NCBI GenBank assembly: GCA_029747015.1
Contig: JAKOGI010001255.1
Location: 124,001 to 188,000 of the forward strand
DNA length: 64,000 nucleotides
Direction of reading: 5' to 3'
Source of the DNA: Carnegiea gigantea
Lineage: Eukaryota > Streptophyta > Magnoliopsida > Caryophyllales > Cactaceae
A program made the position numbers and the translations under genes. The notes beneath the pieces were generated by a model. The model saw only the letters and a program-made list of their open reading frames with translations, searched no databases and had not been told where the DNA came from. This document shows, piece by piece, positions 1 to 13,212 of this stretch (position 1 is its first letter; every line of letters begins with the position of its first letter).

Positions 1-1250
1 AAATTTGTGACCCTATGGGAGATGTTGAAATCAAGTGACTTATTTAGATAATCTAGGTCACTTTTACACTAAGGAAATCAATAAGATCACTAAAATAGGA
101 TTAAATTAACTAATCTAACACTAACCCTACTCTAAGTATGATTAATTAATACTAATTAAAACATAAGCGTAATTAACCAAACAAGATTAATACTAAGTAA
201 AACTAAACTAAACATGATTCAAATTACCAAAAAATGAACAATAAAACACAATTAACTAAGAAAACATCATATTTAAACTAAATAGAGAAGAAATAGGAGA
301 GAGAAAATTAACTAGAAAGCTTAAATCTCCAAAGGGATCATGATTGATGTTGTATTGTGTGAATTAAGGCCTACTCTTCATCGCCCTTACTAATCTAACC
401 TATATTACTCCTAATATAACACATAATGAAGCTAAGGTTGAACTTTATCAAAAGTGGTTTTCAAATCCTAACTTGAGGGAAGAATGGGAGAGTTGGTAAT
501 AGAGATTTGAGCATGTAAACAACAAAACTGAAAGTAGAAAACTGAAATAAAGTATGAGTCAAAAATAACCAATGACATCAAACATGAAATTAACCTGAAG
601 CAAAGCATTAAAATGCTAAAAGTTAAGAGCAAATGAGAGAGATTAAGCAAACTAACCATTAAATTGAAGAGATTGAAGAGTAAATAACATCAAAAGATAA
701 TCAAATGATTGAGATAAACATTCAAATAGCTGGAAATGTGACTACATTAGCCAAATTAAACACTAATCTACTACTAAGAACTAATCTTAAGACCCTAGAA
801 CTAAGAAAAACCTACTTAATTATGCAAATGGGAAGAGGTGTATATATAGAAGTGTAGTCAAGGGTAGGCACAGTCGTGAGGGTGGTATGTGCTGACCTTG
901 TCAAGCCCCTAGATTTTAAAGATAGTAGCAATCTAGTAGCAGGAGTGGCACAGGCACCCGTAGCTTCTTTTTCTACTTCTTTTCCTATAGCTCGTTTAAG
1001 TGGTTAACCTTGTCATTCTTCATGGTGATCTCGGGTTATTTTCTGGGATTAACCTGGGTTCTTGTTCCAAATTTTCTTCATATTTGATGGCCTTTTATCC
1101 ATCATTTTTGTAACTTTCTTTATTACCTACAAAATTGAGAAAACACTAACAAAAAGTCTAATTTGACAATTATTATCAACTAAAGTCTAGGCAAAATAAA
1201 GTATAAAATTCACATATATGGAGCCCAAATAGTATCCCTATACACTCCAA
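1..1250 (-). repeat. LTR-like repeat (family F), minus strand, cut by window edge
   Basis: Reading this stretch on the minus strand gives the same order of short blocks as 9610-9763 plus 16187-17200 on the plus strand. Shared blocks include TTAATGGTTAGTTTGCT followed by AATCTCTCTC, a stretch reading TAGTGTTTAATTT, and TTAATCCCAGA. Both copies carry a TATA-like run upstream of the shared part (rc of about 839-848 here, 16409-16416 in the other). Both end near a CCCATAGGGTCACAAATTT or GACCTCGAGGACAACAAATT type sequence, which resembles an LTR 3' end. No terminal inverted repeat or target duplication is visible because the left side is outside the window. The outer limit near 1250 is approximate. 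The ORF at 468-659 (minus) shows no recognisable domain. Confidence 0.5.
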
Positions 1251-3015
1251 AAGCTTCATAGAGGGGAAAGCTACCGAGCGAAGAGGACTTGTATGTTGCT
1301 TTTATGCTTAAAGTTTAGGTATGTCCAAATTCCAAATATACCCGTGACACTTTAAACTAGCATATATATTCAAATATATGGGGAAAAAAAACTAAAAAAA
1401 CGGGGAGTGGAGGAGGGAATTGTGAGGATCGACAGGGTGCGGTCCCCCACGAATGGCAGCACTACCTACTAGGTTTGCTTTTTTAATTAGAAACTTGATT
1501 TGGAATAACATAGGAAGAAAGAATGAGGTTAGGTCGCCCAGGAACACGGGTCCTGACCAAGGAACACGAATGTGCTCCTAAATCAGGAACATGCTTGTAT
1601 TCCTATCCTGTGCTCCTGTTCTTACCTAATCCAAAATCATTTTTTTTTCCTGTTAACATTGGTAAAAATTGCTAGAAATTGAGTGGCTAGTCAGTTTTTT
1701 CAAAAAGTAATGAAAAATAATTTTACTCTTTTATTGAGCTCTAAACCGAAGGGACTTAGATCTAGCAAAAGAAAGTTTTTAAAAAGGGGTCCTTGAGATA
1801 GTGATCATCTAATTCTGGTTGGCCTAAGCCTAAAGATCCAGATTTAGGAGCGAAGGTATGACATCAAGATTGATTGCATCCTAATGTCGCCCATCGTCAC
1901 TGACGATCTCTACTAATCAAATCAAAAAAATAAAACTATCACATTCAAAGAAAATAGACATGCAACATGTTAAGTACAATATTAGAAAATTAAAATGTCA
2001 TTACAACAAAGAGAAAAGGTGAAATTAAATATTTACAGTGGGTTGGAACTAAACTGATTACCAAAAAATTACATCTTTTAAGAAATATAAAATCTAAATA
2101 AAAATAAGCAAAGAAAAGGAGAAAAAAAGGAAAGAGGAAGGTAGATTTGAAATATTGGCACTCTTATGTTAACTGTCTGAGTGACTTAGAAAACCCTAAG
2201 ATTGAGAACTATCAGCCTTGACTTGTACTTTAGAGGATTTTGGGGATGGATTTGAGAAGGGTTTGGTTAGGTTCTCTTAACCTCACAGTATTCTTTGAGG
2301 GTTCTCTGAGATTTCTTCTTGTGTGTTTAAAGGCTAGGTGAGGGTTTGCATTTATAGTGGTAGGAAATGACGGTATCCTAAAGTTTCTCAAGGTTCGATG
2401 CCTTGCAGTTGGGGTTTTTTTCGAGGTTGAGTCAGTGGTAAATATTAGATCGAAAAATAAGGAACCTAGCCAAGCCTCTATTGGCCTAAACCACATCCAT
2501 GCTTTAGGCTGAGCTATAGGCACATTTCCAACTCTGACTTATTTTGGTCATAACCATCTTGTCCACCTATGTTTTAGATTGTTATTTTCCTAAAAGTCTA
2601 TTGAGTGTATTTTCTAATGAAACCAATTTACCAAGTCTGAGATAAGGTGGAAGAAGATATAAGTAAAATAGTAGGCATGCATCATTTGCAATATACGTCT
2701 CAGTAATCGACTTATAAATTTTAATGAGTAATATATCATTAGAAAGTAAATTCAATGAATAATATTAATATATTAACCATTAAAATTTGATGTTGAACAC
2801 TATCAATTTGGCCTATTTGGGCTTTTTGGGTTCTTTTAGCCTTTGGGGGCATCTATGGTTTTGGGCATGACTCTTAATTTTCAACATTCGAGGGTTACAA
2901 AGTCTTATTCGATCAGCTTATTATCATAAGATATTTTATAAAAAGGAGACACTTGTTAAGTGTCCACATTTAGCCCCCACTTTGACTGAGCCTAAAAGTA
3001 AAGAACCTTATTTGT
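1251..3015. other. Intergenic stretch without a recognisable gene
   Basis: AT-rich sequence with no ORF resembling a known protein; the longest open frame (2230-2523, minus) has no domain I recognise. The last 75 bases contain GCCCCCACTTTGACTGAG, and a related string, GTCCCCCACTTTGATTGAG, occurs near 19666-19684, so part of this may be an old dispersed repeat. Confidence 0.4.
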
Positions 3016-4291
3016 TGGTAAATGTCAATTTGTATAGGACTTTTAGGAGCTAGTGCTTACCATTTTAGGGATTTTCATTGCATAGTTGTCTGATTTTATG
3101 CCCCCTTCTTTCTGTATGCTCAGGTTTAGTGTTGTGGATGATATCTTGCAAAGACCACCTAAGAGAGCTTAAGTGCACTTACAAAGACCAATGTAGAATG
3201 ATGCAAAGAGTCAAGATCCCACAAGAACTAGCTAAAAACCCGTAAGGAACACGGGTTACCCGACTATACAACATAGTTAACTCGAGTTAGCATACATAGT
3301 CAACCTGGGTTGACCATCTTCCAAAAACTAGCAAGGCAAAGCCTACCACGTGCTGCCTGCATGGTTGCCATTGTCCATGATAGGGTGGTTTCATGGTGTC
3401 TCTTTGATTTTTCGTGCGATTTGACATTTTGTTGCTTCCTTTTGCTTCTTAAGGGACGTTCAAGGTGCTTAATCCATCATCTATCCACCACCATAGCTGC
3501 TATTAGAGTGAGCTCCAGGGAGAAGAAGTAGAAGATGTGCTAAGAGATGGCAGATCGGGTAAGCATCGAGAGGTTTAAGCACCACCCCATAACTAAGCTT
3601 CTCTTTCTCTCCCTCTTGTCTCAATTGGCATTCATGTTTTCTAGATTGACTAGTTTTTTTGTGGTTAATTTATCATAGAATTGATTGTTTTGATCGTGGA
3701 TTCATGTAAGCATTAGCTAATTTTCTAATCTTGTGTTGATCTCTTTTGGTACTTTGCAATTTGTTAAATTGTTTTATCAAATCCTAAATGTTTACTGTAT
3801 TGCAAGGGATTGATCATTTTCTTGCATGTTTTAGGTATTGGGCGAAGTACGAAAAGGTAAAATCTAATATCAAAACACTAAGTTTTGACTTGATTGGTGG
3901 AGTCTTGAGAAAATCACATCAATCAAGAGATCATTAATTTGATAATCGCATTCTTAATGAATCTAAACTAATCAAGTGTCCATGAAAATTGATAATTAAC
4001 TAGGATTAGCTATTTTATTTCACCTTGAAAGACGGTTGTGATACTTTAATTATCGGTTTTAAAATAACTAATTCAGGAAGACATGCTCGATTGACAAGTG
4101 GATCATGTGATTGCTTGTTTTGTTTAATTCCATGAGTATTTATCTACTATATTACTTGATAGCTTAGATTAATTTCAAATTTCGATTCACTTAGCTTATC
4201 TTGAGGGAATATAACCTAGTAGATTAGCTTAGTCCTTATGGGAGACAACACTAATTTGCTACAATACCACTATCTGCTTGCGGCCCCATCA
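3016..4291 (+). repeat. Left LTR of element A
   Basis: It aligns along its length with 5789-7063. Shared landmarks are CCATTTTAGGGATTTTCA near the start, ACCACCATAGCT in the middle, a CTCTTTCTCT tract, and GCGCTTGCGGCCC or its variant at the end. Confidence 0.8.
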
Positions 4292-4297
4292 AGTTTT

Positions 4298-4315
4298 TGG
4301 CACCATGGCCAGAGA
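4298..4315 (+). promoter_or_regulatory. Primer-binding site of element A (Asp-tRNA type)
   Basis: TGGCACCATGGCCAGAGA follows the left LTR after AGTTTT. It resembles the Athila primer site TGGCGCCGTTGCCGGGGA with mostly transition changes. Confidence 0.65.
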
Positions 4316-4639
4316 TTAGTGTTTAATGTTGGGTTCTTCTCAAAAGGCTTTACTAAGATTTTGTTTTTGTCTGACAAAACCTAAATAAAAAATTGAAAAT
4401 ACAAAAAACAAAAAACAAGATGGCAATTTTCCACTTTACCCAATTTAAGCATGAATTGTTTTGGTTTATTTTGATATATCACATTTTGGTCTTGCTCCGT
4501 GTGGTAATGATATCGGGAAATGGGAAACTCTTGACATTGTGCATAAGTGTGTGAATCAGGAAACATGTGCTCTTCTGCAACATTGGGGTTTTCCTATTAT
4601 GTTGATGATGCTTGGACTTTATTCTAATGGTTATTTAGG

Positions 4640-5090
4640 ACACTTGTGAGTTTGAAAAAGCTTGTTGTGCATCCAGGATGTCCTATCCTAATCTATGTGC
4701 CTCCTTATGATCTTCTTTTTTATTAAAGTTGGCATTTATCTGACCATGATATGCATTCATAGCCTTGTTATGCTACTTGTAGTGGAAGTTCTAGACTTGA
4801 GACTATGATAAGAACTTTTCTTGAGCACAATGCTAAATTTGAAGATGAGATGTAGGGGTATGACCTATTGCATGAGATTAATCCTAGTCCAAGTTCTTCC
4901 AGACTAGGCATTAGATTGTGTGATTATGGTGAGTCCACCTTTCATTTAGAGGCCAACTTAGAGAAAAAATTGGACCTTTCTGTGGCACCACTGCTATTTA
5001 TTACTCTATCTTTCCTTAGCTTATCTAGAGGTACAAGTGATGATGTCTCCACCTACATGATCTTCCTCTACCTTTTACTCAGCTGACAGG
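4640..5090 (+). pseudogene. gag-like remnant of element A
   Basis: Broken frames read out pieces such as YDLLHEINPSPSSSRL, LCDYGEST and HLEANLE. They match in order and spacing a gag-related protein found in many plant non-autonomous Athila-type elements, where a conserved LLHE-DPS-SSPRLE-L-CES stretch lies downstream of a zinc-knuckle-like segment. A preceding piece, SRLETMIRTFLEHNAKFEDEM in broken frame, fits the short helical segment before it. Several in-frame stops are present and no start codon can be assigned. The match to the family is from memory of the pattern, not a search. Confidence 0.55.
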
Positions 5091-5788
5091 GTTTGAGGTG
5101 AGGGAGTCTTATAAGTTTGATGCTAGGCATGATGATGATGCTTACGATGGGTTAGTTGATACTATTGATGAGGAAACTTATGAGGAAGTTTATGGGGGAT
5201 TGATGCTAGCAAGTCTGGAAGTATTAGTGTGTTTCATGGTTTATTGGTGTGTTTTATGGTTTATTGGCTCATTAATGGTTTGCTCTTAGCTACTTGGCTA
5301 CTAGCTGTACATTACCTAAATTCATTTTTCCAACTTCTTCCCTTTACCTTTAAGCCAACATTACAACCCATTGAAGGAACTCTTCATTATTACATACATT
5401 TTAGATTTTTGTTATAGAGAATTTAAGAGTCATGGCAAACTTGTGGCAAATTACACCATTGGGTTGAGTCTTGAGTGAACCCTAGCTAAATTTCAAATAC
5501 ATAAGTGGGATTAGTCTACATTTCTTAAAAGTGAGGTTATACCACCCTATTTGACTCTATTCTTTTCTGCTTGCAACATAAATCGTGTTTGATGTCAAGC
5601 TTGTGATCTTCTCATGGTTTGAATTAAATTGAACACTACTTGGGGTTGTCATTAATTGTTACTCTTGCTTGTGACGTGCTATCCATCACCTATCCTGATG
5701 AAGGTTTGATCCTAGATGTATTATCCCTTTGTCATTTTGTTTGAATTAGTGTTCTTTGAGAATAAGTGATGATTTAGGCATGCGAGAG

Positions 5789-7063
5789 TGATAAGTGTGC
5801 AATTTGCATAGAATTTTTAGAAGGTGGTGCTTGCCATTTTAGGGATTTTCAGTGCATAATTGTGATTTTATACCCTTTTTCTTCTTTACATTTAGGTTTA
5901 GTATTGTTGATAATATATTGTAGAAACTAGCTAAGAGAACCCAAGTACACCTACAAAGACTAATAAAGAATAATGCAAGCAGCTAAGAGCCTACAAGACC
6001 TGGCTAAAAATCCATAACGAACATTAGTTGCTTGAGTATATATATACCATGGATAACCCAGGTTAGCATATATAGTAAACCTAGATTTGACTAGCTTTAG
6101 AAAATCATGCCAAGCTACCCGGTGGTTACCACGGTCCGAGCAGGATGGTTTTGGGGTGTCATTTTGGTTTTTCATAAGATTTGGCATTTCTACTAGTTCC
6201 TTTTGCTCTTAAGGCACATTGGAGGCAATTATACCATCATCTATCCACCACCATAGCTACCTTTAGGGTGAGTTGAGAGAGAAGAAGTAGAAGATTTGCC
6301 AAATGATGGCAAATCGGGCAAGCATCGAGAGATTTAAGACCACCCTAGAATTAAGCATCTCTTTCTCTTTCTCTCTTTCTTCTCTCAATTAGGATTTCGT
6401 GTTTTTTGGATTAAATAGCTTAGTTTTGTTAATTTGTCCTAGAATTTATTGTTTTGATCTTGGATTTATGCACGTAGCAATTAATTTTCTAATCTTATGT
6501 TAATCTCTTATGGTGTTTTGAAATTTGTTGAATTATTTTATCAAATCTTGGATGTCTATTGTATTGTAAGGAGTTTAATCACTTTCTTGTATGTTTTGGG
6601 CCTTAGGTGAAGTAATAAAAGGTAAAAATCTAACATCATAGCACTAGGATTGACTTGATTGTGTGTAGTCTTTAGAAAGTCACACCAATTTAGAGACTAG
6701 TAATTTGATAATTGCTTGCTTAATGAACCTAAAGTAGTCAAATGTCCACGAGAACTAATAATTGACTAGAATTAAGTACTTCATTTCATCTTGAAAGAGG
6801 ATTGTGATACTTCGATGATCGATTTTAAAACAACTAATTGAGGAAGAAGTGCCTGATTGACACACGGATGGGGTGATTGCTTATTTTGTTTAATTCCATG
6901 ATTATTTATGCATCATATTAGTTTGTAGATTAGTTTAATTTTAAATTCAAATTTTGGCTTGCTTAGCTTATCTTGATGGAATATATCTTGATAGATTGAC
7001 TTAGTGCTTGTGGGAAATGACCTTGATTTACTAGAACACCATTGTGCGCTTGCGGCCCTAACA
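5789..7063 (+). repeat. Right LTR of element A
   Basis: Direct repeat of 3016-4291; it begins TGATAAGTGTGCAATTTG and ends GCGGCCCTAACA. Differences from the left copy are scattered substitutions and small indels. Confidence 0.8.
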
Positions 7064-9609
7064 TTCATTATAACAACCTACCAATTGGTCACATGATATG
7101 GGTTCAATCAGAGTTATGTATTATGGTTATTGAAAAATGTATATTTGAGTTAAGTAATTTGTACACGCATGAATGCATATAATGCATTTTGGCACAGATA
7201 ATTGTGGGAAAATAAACATTAAAACAAATACATACGTATGTCTACGAATAATACAGATTTTCAACCTAAGTTTTCATCAATTTACTAAGGGGCTAAGTAT
7301 AAAGGGGGGAAGAATAAAGATCATGAAATAAAAAATTGACAAATGTGTGGCTATGTTTTTTTAGCATATGCCAAATTACCAAGAGATAAAGGGATAAGCC
7401 TAAAAATTACTTGCGAGATGTTTAAAAAGAGAAAAAAGGGATGTTAAGGATGATTCGTTCAGCCCATTTAGGAGGCAGTTGGGGCTGTCTTTTTAAAACA
7501 CATTAAGACGAAGAAGGCTCAAGCTTCCCCCCTCTCCCTCACTTGCCCAATCGAAGAACAAGGGCTAGGCCTCCTGCCACTGCCCGGCTTACCATTACAG
7601 TCACCACCACCTGTCACCGCTAGCCTAAGCTATAGGACATGTCACTCCATTCACCGTCCAACCCTTAACCACCTGCCTCCCCTAGAGGTAGTACATTTAA
7701 TTCCATTTCTCAATTAGATAGACACTTATGATTTTGTATGTCCATTGGATTATGTTGAGCAAAAGTATGTTAAATAATCAAGGTAAGGATGAGAATGAAG
7801 TATTCACGTTGCGTATCAAGTTTATCTTAGAAACGTTTTTAAAAATTGGGTTGAGGTTGAGGCTTATAATGGAGGATTGGATTGATTTGGAGATTACCTG
7901 AAGTGTTATAAAGATATTAAATTCTATTACGGAATGATCCCACCATCTACCCCTTTCTAGTACCGTCTGCCACTTCCAAACATTATGAAGCCAATTTGTA
8001 TTAAAAAAAAGGCCATGTTTAGTTAGATTAATGCATTTGGTGCACAGATAGGAAATTATGGAATGATCCCACTTATGCTTAGCTACCAGATTTAGGACTA
8101 GCATTTGACTAGAGAAATGTAAGGTAACTATATAATGAGTTATTACTACAAAGGAAGTTTTGAGTGCTCAAATTAGTGGATCAGTGACTAATTGTTATCA
8201 GGGAAATTGAGTGATTAAAGGGTTCTTAATCAGATACTATTGTTAATGCCAAAGATGTTGAATTTCCTAATCAGTTAAACCAAGTTAATTAGTAAAGAAT
8301 TTTTAAGATTAGTGGGTATTTTGCCCGGTTAAAATGAATTAATTTAAGCTAGTTTACTTGTAAGAAAGGGGAAAGTTTACAAAGTTTACAAGGACAGGGG
8401 GAATTGTATTAATTTTGGGATTGTGAGACCAAGAATATATTAGATGCAAACGAATATACTATTTGGGTCAAAAGAGTTAACAAGAATTGGCCAAAAGGTT
8501 GGGAGTTTACAAGAAAGAATTGTAGAGTTTCAACAAAAGCAATGGATTAAGAACAGGATTTGGGGTAGAAATGGGCACCTATGAGACGATGAACTACTGA
8601 AATCAAAGACTCAACTACAATCTATAAGATAACAATCATTTCATTAGTAATACATCAAAACTCATGAAATTCTATTGAACACAAAGGCTAAACCAAAAAC
8701 TTATAAACAAAAGAGCAGAAGCTTAAAACTTACAAGGAAACGATCAACATAGGAAGGTATGTTATTGCTTACACCTTTATAATGCAAATAAAGTTTTATT
8801 GCGCTTATTAATTGATAGTATCAATTGTATATGTTCTGGCCATGTGAAAGACCCATTCGTCATCACTGTGATCTTGTATTATTATGTAGATAAGCTTATC
8901 TGTTCATATGTTGTTGATCCAGGGAAACCTGGATAGCATGGCCTGCTAGCAGTGCACTAGTTATTGAATACCAATTACTGTTCATAAGCTGACTGTCAAG
9001 AGGTTCAGTAGAACCAAAGAGTTGGGCAAAGATCTCCAAATTCATGAATTGTTATGACATATTGATTTACCTTTTTGGTCCTAAGCTTGGCCAATAAATA
9101 TGGTATATTTAACTGAATGTAAGTTGCTTACTTATGATTGATAAAATTGATATAAATGTATAAGCATGCTTACTTTCTCTTTTAACTTGATTAAATTATA
9201 CAAGGATAACGTACTGGACTCCTAGCTTATTTTACTATTATTTTGTTGGTTTTGAAGTTCTGTTTAGGAAAAAAGTATGTGACAAATCACATGTAGATAA
9301 CACCAAAAGGCAAAAAATAAAGGAAGAAATAATGTTGGTCAATATTAGTGATGTACAATTGCTCGGCTTGATCTATGTTCATTGAGATCCCCTGGCTATA
9401 TGATTCTTAGCTACTCTCATACTAGTTCTCAACATTTTAATCTATTTCTCGCTACCGTCGTGGTGAAAAATAGTTTTAACTGTTAACATTATAGAAGATT
9501 TTCTTTGTTCAATGGTTTGATGTTGATGGAAGAAAGATATTTTAATCCCATAATGATATGTTTCATGCACCTCACTAGTTATTTCATTTTCTTCATATTC
9601 AGGCATGAT
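7064..9609. other. Intergenic stretch without a recognisable gene
   Basis: No convincing gene. A C-rich segment at about 7525-7690 looks like untranslated leader or LTR sequence rather than coding DNA. The minus-strand ORF at 7778-8104 has no recognisable domain. A short string, GGAATGATCCCAC, occurs twice (about 7932 and 8060). Confidence 0.35.
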
Positions 9610-9763
9610 ACGTGTAAATTTGGTACCTCACTCTATCTAGATTTAGCTCATAACAATTGTTAAATTAGGTTGTTTATTAGTGTTTTCTTGGTTTTGTAGG
9701 TAATGAAGATAATTGCTCAAATAACAGATAATAGGTGCAAAATGTGCTACATGTCAGACTAAT
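9610..9763 (+). repeat. 5' piece of a family F LTR, split by element B
   Basis: It contains GTGTTTTCTTGGTTTTGTAGG followed by TAATGAAG. The same order of blocks is found on the minus strand of 1100-1180. The homology continues on the other side of element B at 16187, so element B inserted into this repeat. Confidence 0.5.
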
Positions 9764-10767
9764 TGTTCAATCTGAAATTATGTCATTTTATGCCCTTTTA
9801 TTATCTAATATTTGGTATGAAGATTTGAATAAAATAAATAAGAAATTCAAAATTCTTGCAAAAGGAGATGGAGGAAGAATTGTTGGACCTTAAAAACAAG
9901 AGGGGAAAAAAAAGGCTTGAAGCCTCAACCTAGGCTCTCTCAAACCCAGCCTACAGCCTTCTCTCTCTCTCTCTCTGTCGGGCTCGTTTCTCTACCACAA
10001 AGCCCAGTGACCCGAGACCTTTCCTTACTGCTTCACCTTCTTTTTCTTCTCAGCTACAACCGACTTCGCCCCCCACTCCATTTAATCATGCCATTCATTC
10101 CCTTCATTGATCACCGTTAATCCGAACTGTTACCCTTAACTCTTATCAAAACCATCAATTCGGGAGTTACAAGTCCATAATTGAATATTAACTGAAGCAA
10201 TGAAGAGCTTGGTGGGTTTAAGTTTTGCTATAAAAAGAGGGCTCTAGATTGATTCAAGGAGATAGCCTAGTTTTTTTTAGTTTTAGTTCTTCAGTTTTTC
10301 TTCCTCTTTTTTTTCAATTTCACATTTGGAAAAATAGACTACCAATTTATTGTAATTCACTTGGGATTCGACCAGAAATTTGCAGTTTAGATTACTGATT
10401 CATTTTGGTTGTGGCTACAGTTTAGGTTCATATTAAACTGAGTTTTTGGCTTGGTGAGATTTGGTGGCTCCAGTTCTTGTCAGCTGCTTGAGATGAGTAG
10501 ACAATGGAGGTCTATTGCAATTTTGGCATTTAGGTTTCTAACTATTCAATGTTGTATATAATTCTTGTTCTCTTCTGTCTTGATCTTTCGTGAGATTACC
10601 ATAGTTTTGGCAAAATCGTATGCTTATATATTTTAGCTTAGTTATTTTCCATAGTGTGTTAGATTCTTGGATTCTTTTCAAGCAATCTAACTTCTTAATC
10701 CATCCCTGAGGATCAACACCCGTAAATGCTACAGCGATCAACCGTGCGCTTACCGAAAATTACAACA
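9764..10767 (+). repeat. Left LTR of element B
   Basis: It starts TGTTCAATCTGAAATTATG and ends TTACAACA. Relative to the right LTR it lacks about 55 bp near position 9815, where the right copy reads AATTAGAATTTTAATATAT. Confidence 0.85.
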
Positions 10768-10773
10768 AGTTTT

Positions 10774-10791
10774 TTGTGTCGTTGCCGAGGA
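10774..10791 (+). promoter_or_regulatory. Primer-binding site of element B (Asp-tRNA type)
   Basis: TTGTGTCGTTGCCGAGGA directly follows the left LTR; it differs from the Athila primer site only by a few substitutions. Confidence 0.7.
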
Positions 10792-11785
10792 TGGTTTGTG
10801 AAATTAGGTTATATTGAGTCATTTGCGTCGATATCACTTTCATTTCGTGTTTTTGATTTTCGATTTTGTGTATGTTAGTTTAGTTTTAGTTTAGATTATT
10901 TTTGATCTTTGATTTGAGTTTTAGTTTTAGTTTTGGGTCAATTTAATTTTGCTATTTAGTGTCATTTTGTCGCTGAAAAAAAAAAACAGCACTGATCTGA
11001 TTCAGTTTGGCGTAGAAGCAAAATATGAACAACATTTCAATGCAGGTTTTTTTAATCATTTTTAGATTTTGTCTGAATTATTTGGAGCCATATTGGTCTT
11101 AATTTTTCTATTCTGATAATTGTTTTGGATTCTCCATGATTTTTAGAGCCTGTGTGAATTTTCCTGGAATTTTTAGGACTATCTAGAATTTTCTATGCTT
11201 TTTAGAACAAATTTTCCGTTTGTAATTTTCTGCACTTTTTAGAGACAAAAAAAGTTGAAAAAAATATATTCACGTTTCTTGTGATTGTGTGGAATTTTCT
11301 ATTGTAATTTTATTTTTAGATCTGGCTTGTTTAGGTTTTAGTTTATTTTCTATTTTGTTGCAGTTCAGGTTGTGTTTTCTGTTTCTGTTTTTGTTTTTTG
11401 GTTTAGCTTTTTTTTGTTTTCTGTTTTTGTGTGCCCCAAAAAAAAAATTCAAAAGAAATGATGCTCATGCTTTGTGTTTGTGCTTATTTTTGATTTTTTG
11501 TATTAGGACATTTCTTGTTGTTTAAGCCTTTTTGGTCTTTCTTTTCTTTTTGTAATATAATTTTATTTTTGTTAGTTTGTTTTGTTTTGTTCACTTAATT
11601 TGAGTGTCTTGTTTCTTAGTTTTAGTCAATAGTAGTTGTCTTAGAATCATTTTTTTTTTTTAACTTTTTCCTTCAATAACAAAAAAAAAACAACTAAAAA
11701 ATTTGGAAAAAAATTAACAATCCTAAAAAATAAGAAAATTCTTAGAACTAAAAAAAGAGTTTCAAGAATGCCAATTTTTAATTTC

Positions 11786-12706
11786 CCATAATTTAAGCAT
11801 GAACCTTTCTGGAGTTATTTGTCAAGACTTAATGATTATCATGTTCAATTAAATCAAAATTTTTAAAAATGAGAAATTTGTGAGGTCATCGCTATAGGTT
11901 TAAATGATGAATCTCGAGATTATGTTGAGTCTATGTGCGCTGAAGGTTTGCTAGGATTATTGTCTAGAACGTAAGATAAGATTTGGGATTTCTTTGAAAA
12001 ATTAGCTTGGGATACTTATGAGTTTGAACAAGCTAGAGAGATCATAGGATACCCAACTGGTGAGTCTGCTTTTCATTCTAATACTCACCACCAGGATCAC
12101 TATAGGAACTCATATGACCCATCTTACTCATATGTGCCTCTTGTTTTGTGTGATTATTGTGAGTCTTCTGGTCATGATTCTTGTAATTGCCCTTACCGTG
12201 ACTATATTGACGCTACATGTATGAGTGTTGAAAAGACGATAAATGAAATGACTAATCAAATGGCAGAGACTATGAAGGAGAGAATTGCTGAATATTCTTA
12301 ATGCTTTAATCAGAGTAGGGAGAATTATAATAACCGTGGCTCTAGTTTAGGATCTCCTAAAACTGAAGTTAATCTTGATGATGATTTTGAGTCCTCTTAT
12401 CAATCTAGATCTAATTTACAAGATGTTATACTTTTGCCTAGCTTAGAATAAGAGAGTAACCTCCCTCTATCTCTATGCCCCAACCTTGCACCCGCGCCTA
12501 GCTCACATAAGGACGCTGCTAATGATGTTTTAATTTATACTGACCCACCCACCCCTTTTAATGACTCTTGTGAGTTTGAGGTGGGTGAGCCATTTGACAC
12601 CAATGGTGAGTTAGATATGAGCATCACACCTGACGTTGAACATCATGATATAAATGAGGCAGAAGCTATTTATTTACAGGAGTCACGTGAGGAGAGAGAA
12701 AGTTGA
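11786..12706 (+). pseudogene. gag-like gene of element B, disrupted
   Basis: The frame reads EPFWSYLSRLNDYH near the start, then WDFFEKLAWDTYEFEQA, then CDYCESSGHDSCNCPYRDY. This is a knuckle-like cluster in which Cys and His residues are still present. An acidic tail follows (ESREERES). This layout is that of the gag-related protein of plant non-autonomous Athila-type elements. In-frame stops interrupt it at several places (for example after LNQNF, after SRT, and after IAEYS), and the start is not identifiable. It would once have supplied structural protein for virus-like particles. The open frame at 12949-13212 probably belongs to the same ancestral ORF (it reads VWTQQFDKLKQALT). Confidence 0.65.
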
Positions 12707-12948
12707 GCCCACTAATTTAGATTAGATGACGCTATTCTTTCTGTGGAATATAAATCTTTTTCATGTGGATTTGATATCAACGGAAGTCTTGATGAGGGTT
12801 TTTATGTTAAATATGAATTCTTCTCTTTTGACCTCATCATTACTGATCTCCTCTTTGAACCTCGCAAGTCTGAAGTTGTAGACTCCGAGACTTTTATGCC
12901 TATGACTTTTGCTCTATAGCTCTTGCATATATAGAAATTGACGGACTT

Positions 12949-13212
12949 GTGGATTTTGCACCCACTATTTTGCCTACATCATTCGTTCATTATGATATAG
13001 TTTCTAGGACAATGACCCACCTGCTGGCTAACTTTAAATACGTCTGCTTGTTTGATGTTTGGACCCAACAGTTTGACAAGTTGAAGCAAGCCCTTACTTA
13101 TGCTGCATTGACATGGGGATGTACTCTTTCTGGCTCCAACTCTATACTTTTTACTATTTTCATGTGCTTGAGAGTTGGTCTTCTTTTTTTGGTAAGCTAC
13201 TTTGTTCGCTAA
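12949..13212 (+). pseudogene. Possible C-terminal part of the gag-like ORF of element B
   Basis: The 87-residue open frame has no enzyme motif. Its segment FDVWTQQFDKLKQALTYA resembles the D-KL-RALT end of the gag-related protein in other non-autonomous Athila-type elements. It lies downstream of the knuckle region after several stops. It may equally be a chance frame. Confidence 0.35.

Larger units (their letters stand above)
3016..7063 (+). mobile_element. Short Athila-type non-autonomous LTR retrotransposon (element A)
   Basis: Two direct repeats of about 1.28 kb (3016-4291 and 5789-7063) flank only 1.5 kb of internal DNA. The repeats start TGGTAAATGT or TGATAAGTGT and end CATCA or TAACA. 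Immediately inside the left LTR is a primer-site sequence of the Asp-tRNA type used by Athila elements. The internal part holds a broken gag-like frame and no reverse transcriptase or integrase, so the element must have moved with proteins from an autonomous partner. Flanking pentamers are TTTGT (left) and TTCAT (right); both can derive from TTCGT by deamination of the CpG on opposite strands (inference). LTR divergence is high, so the insertion is old. Confidence 0.75.
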
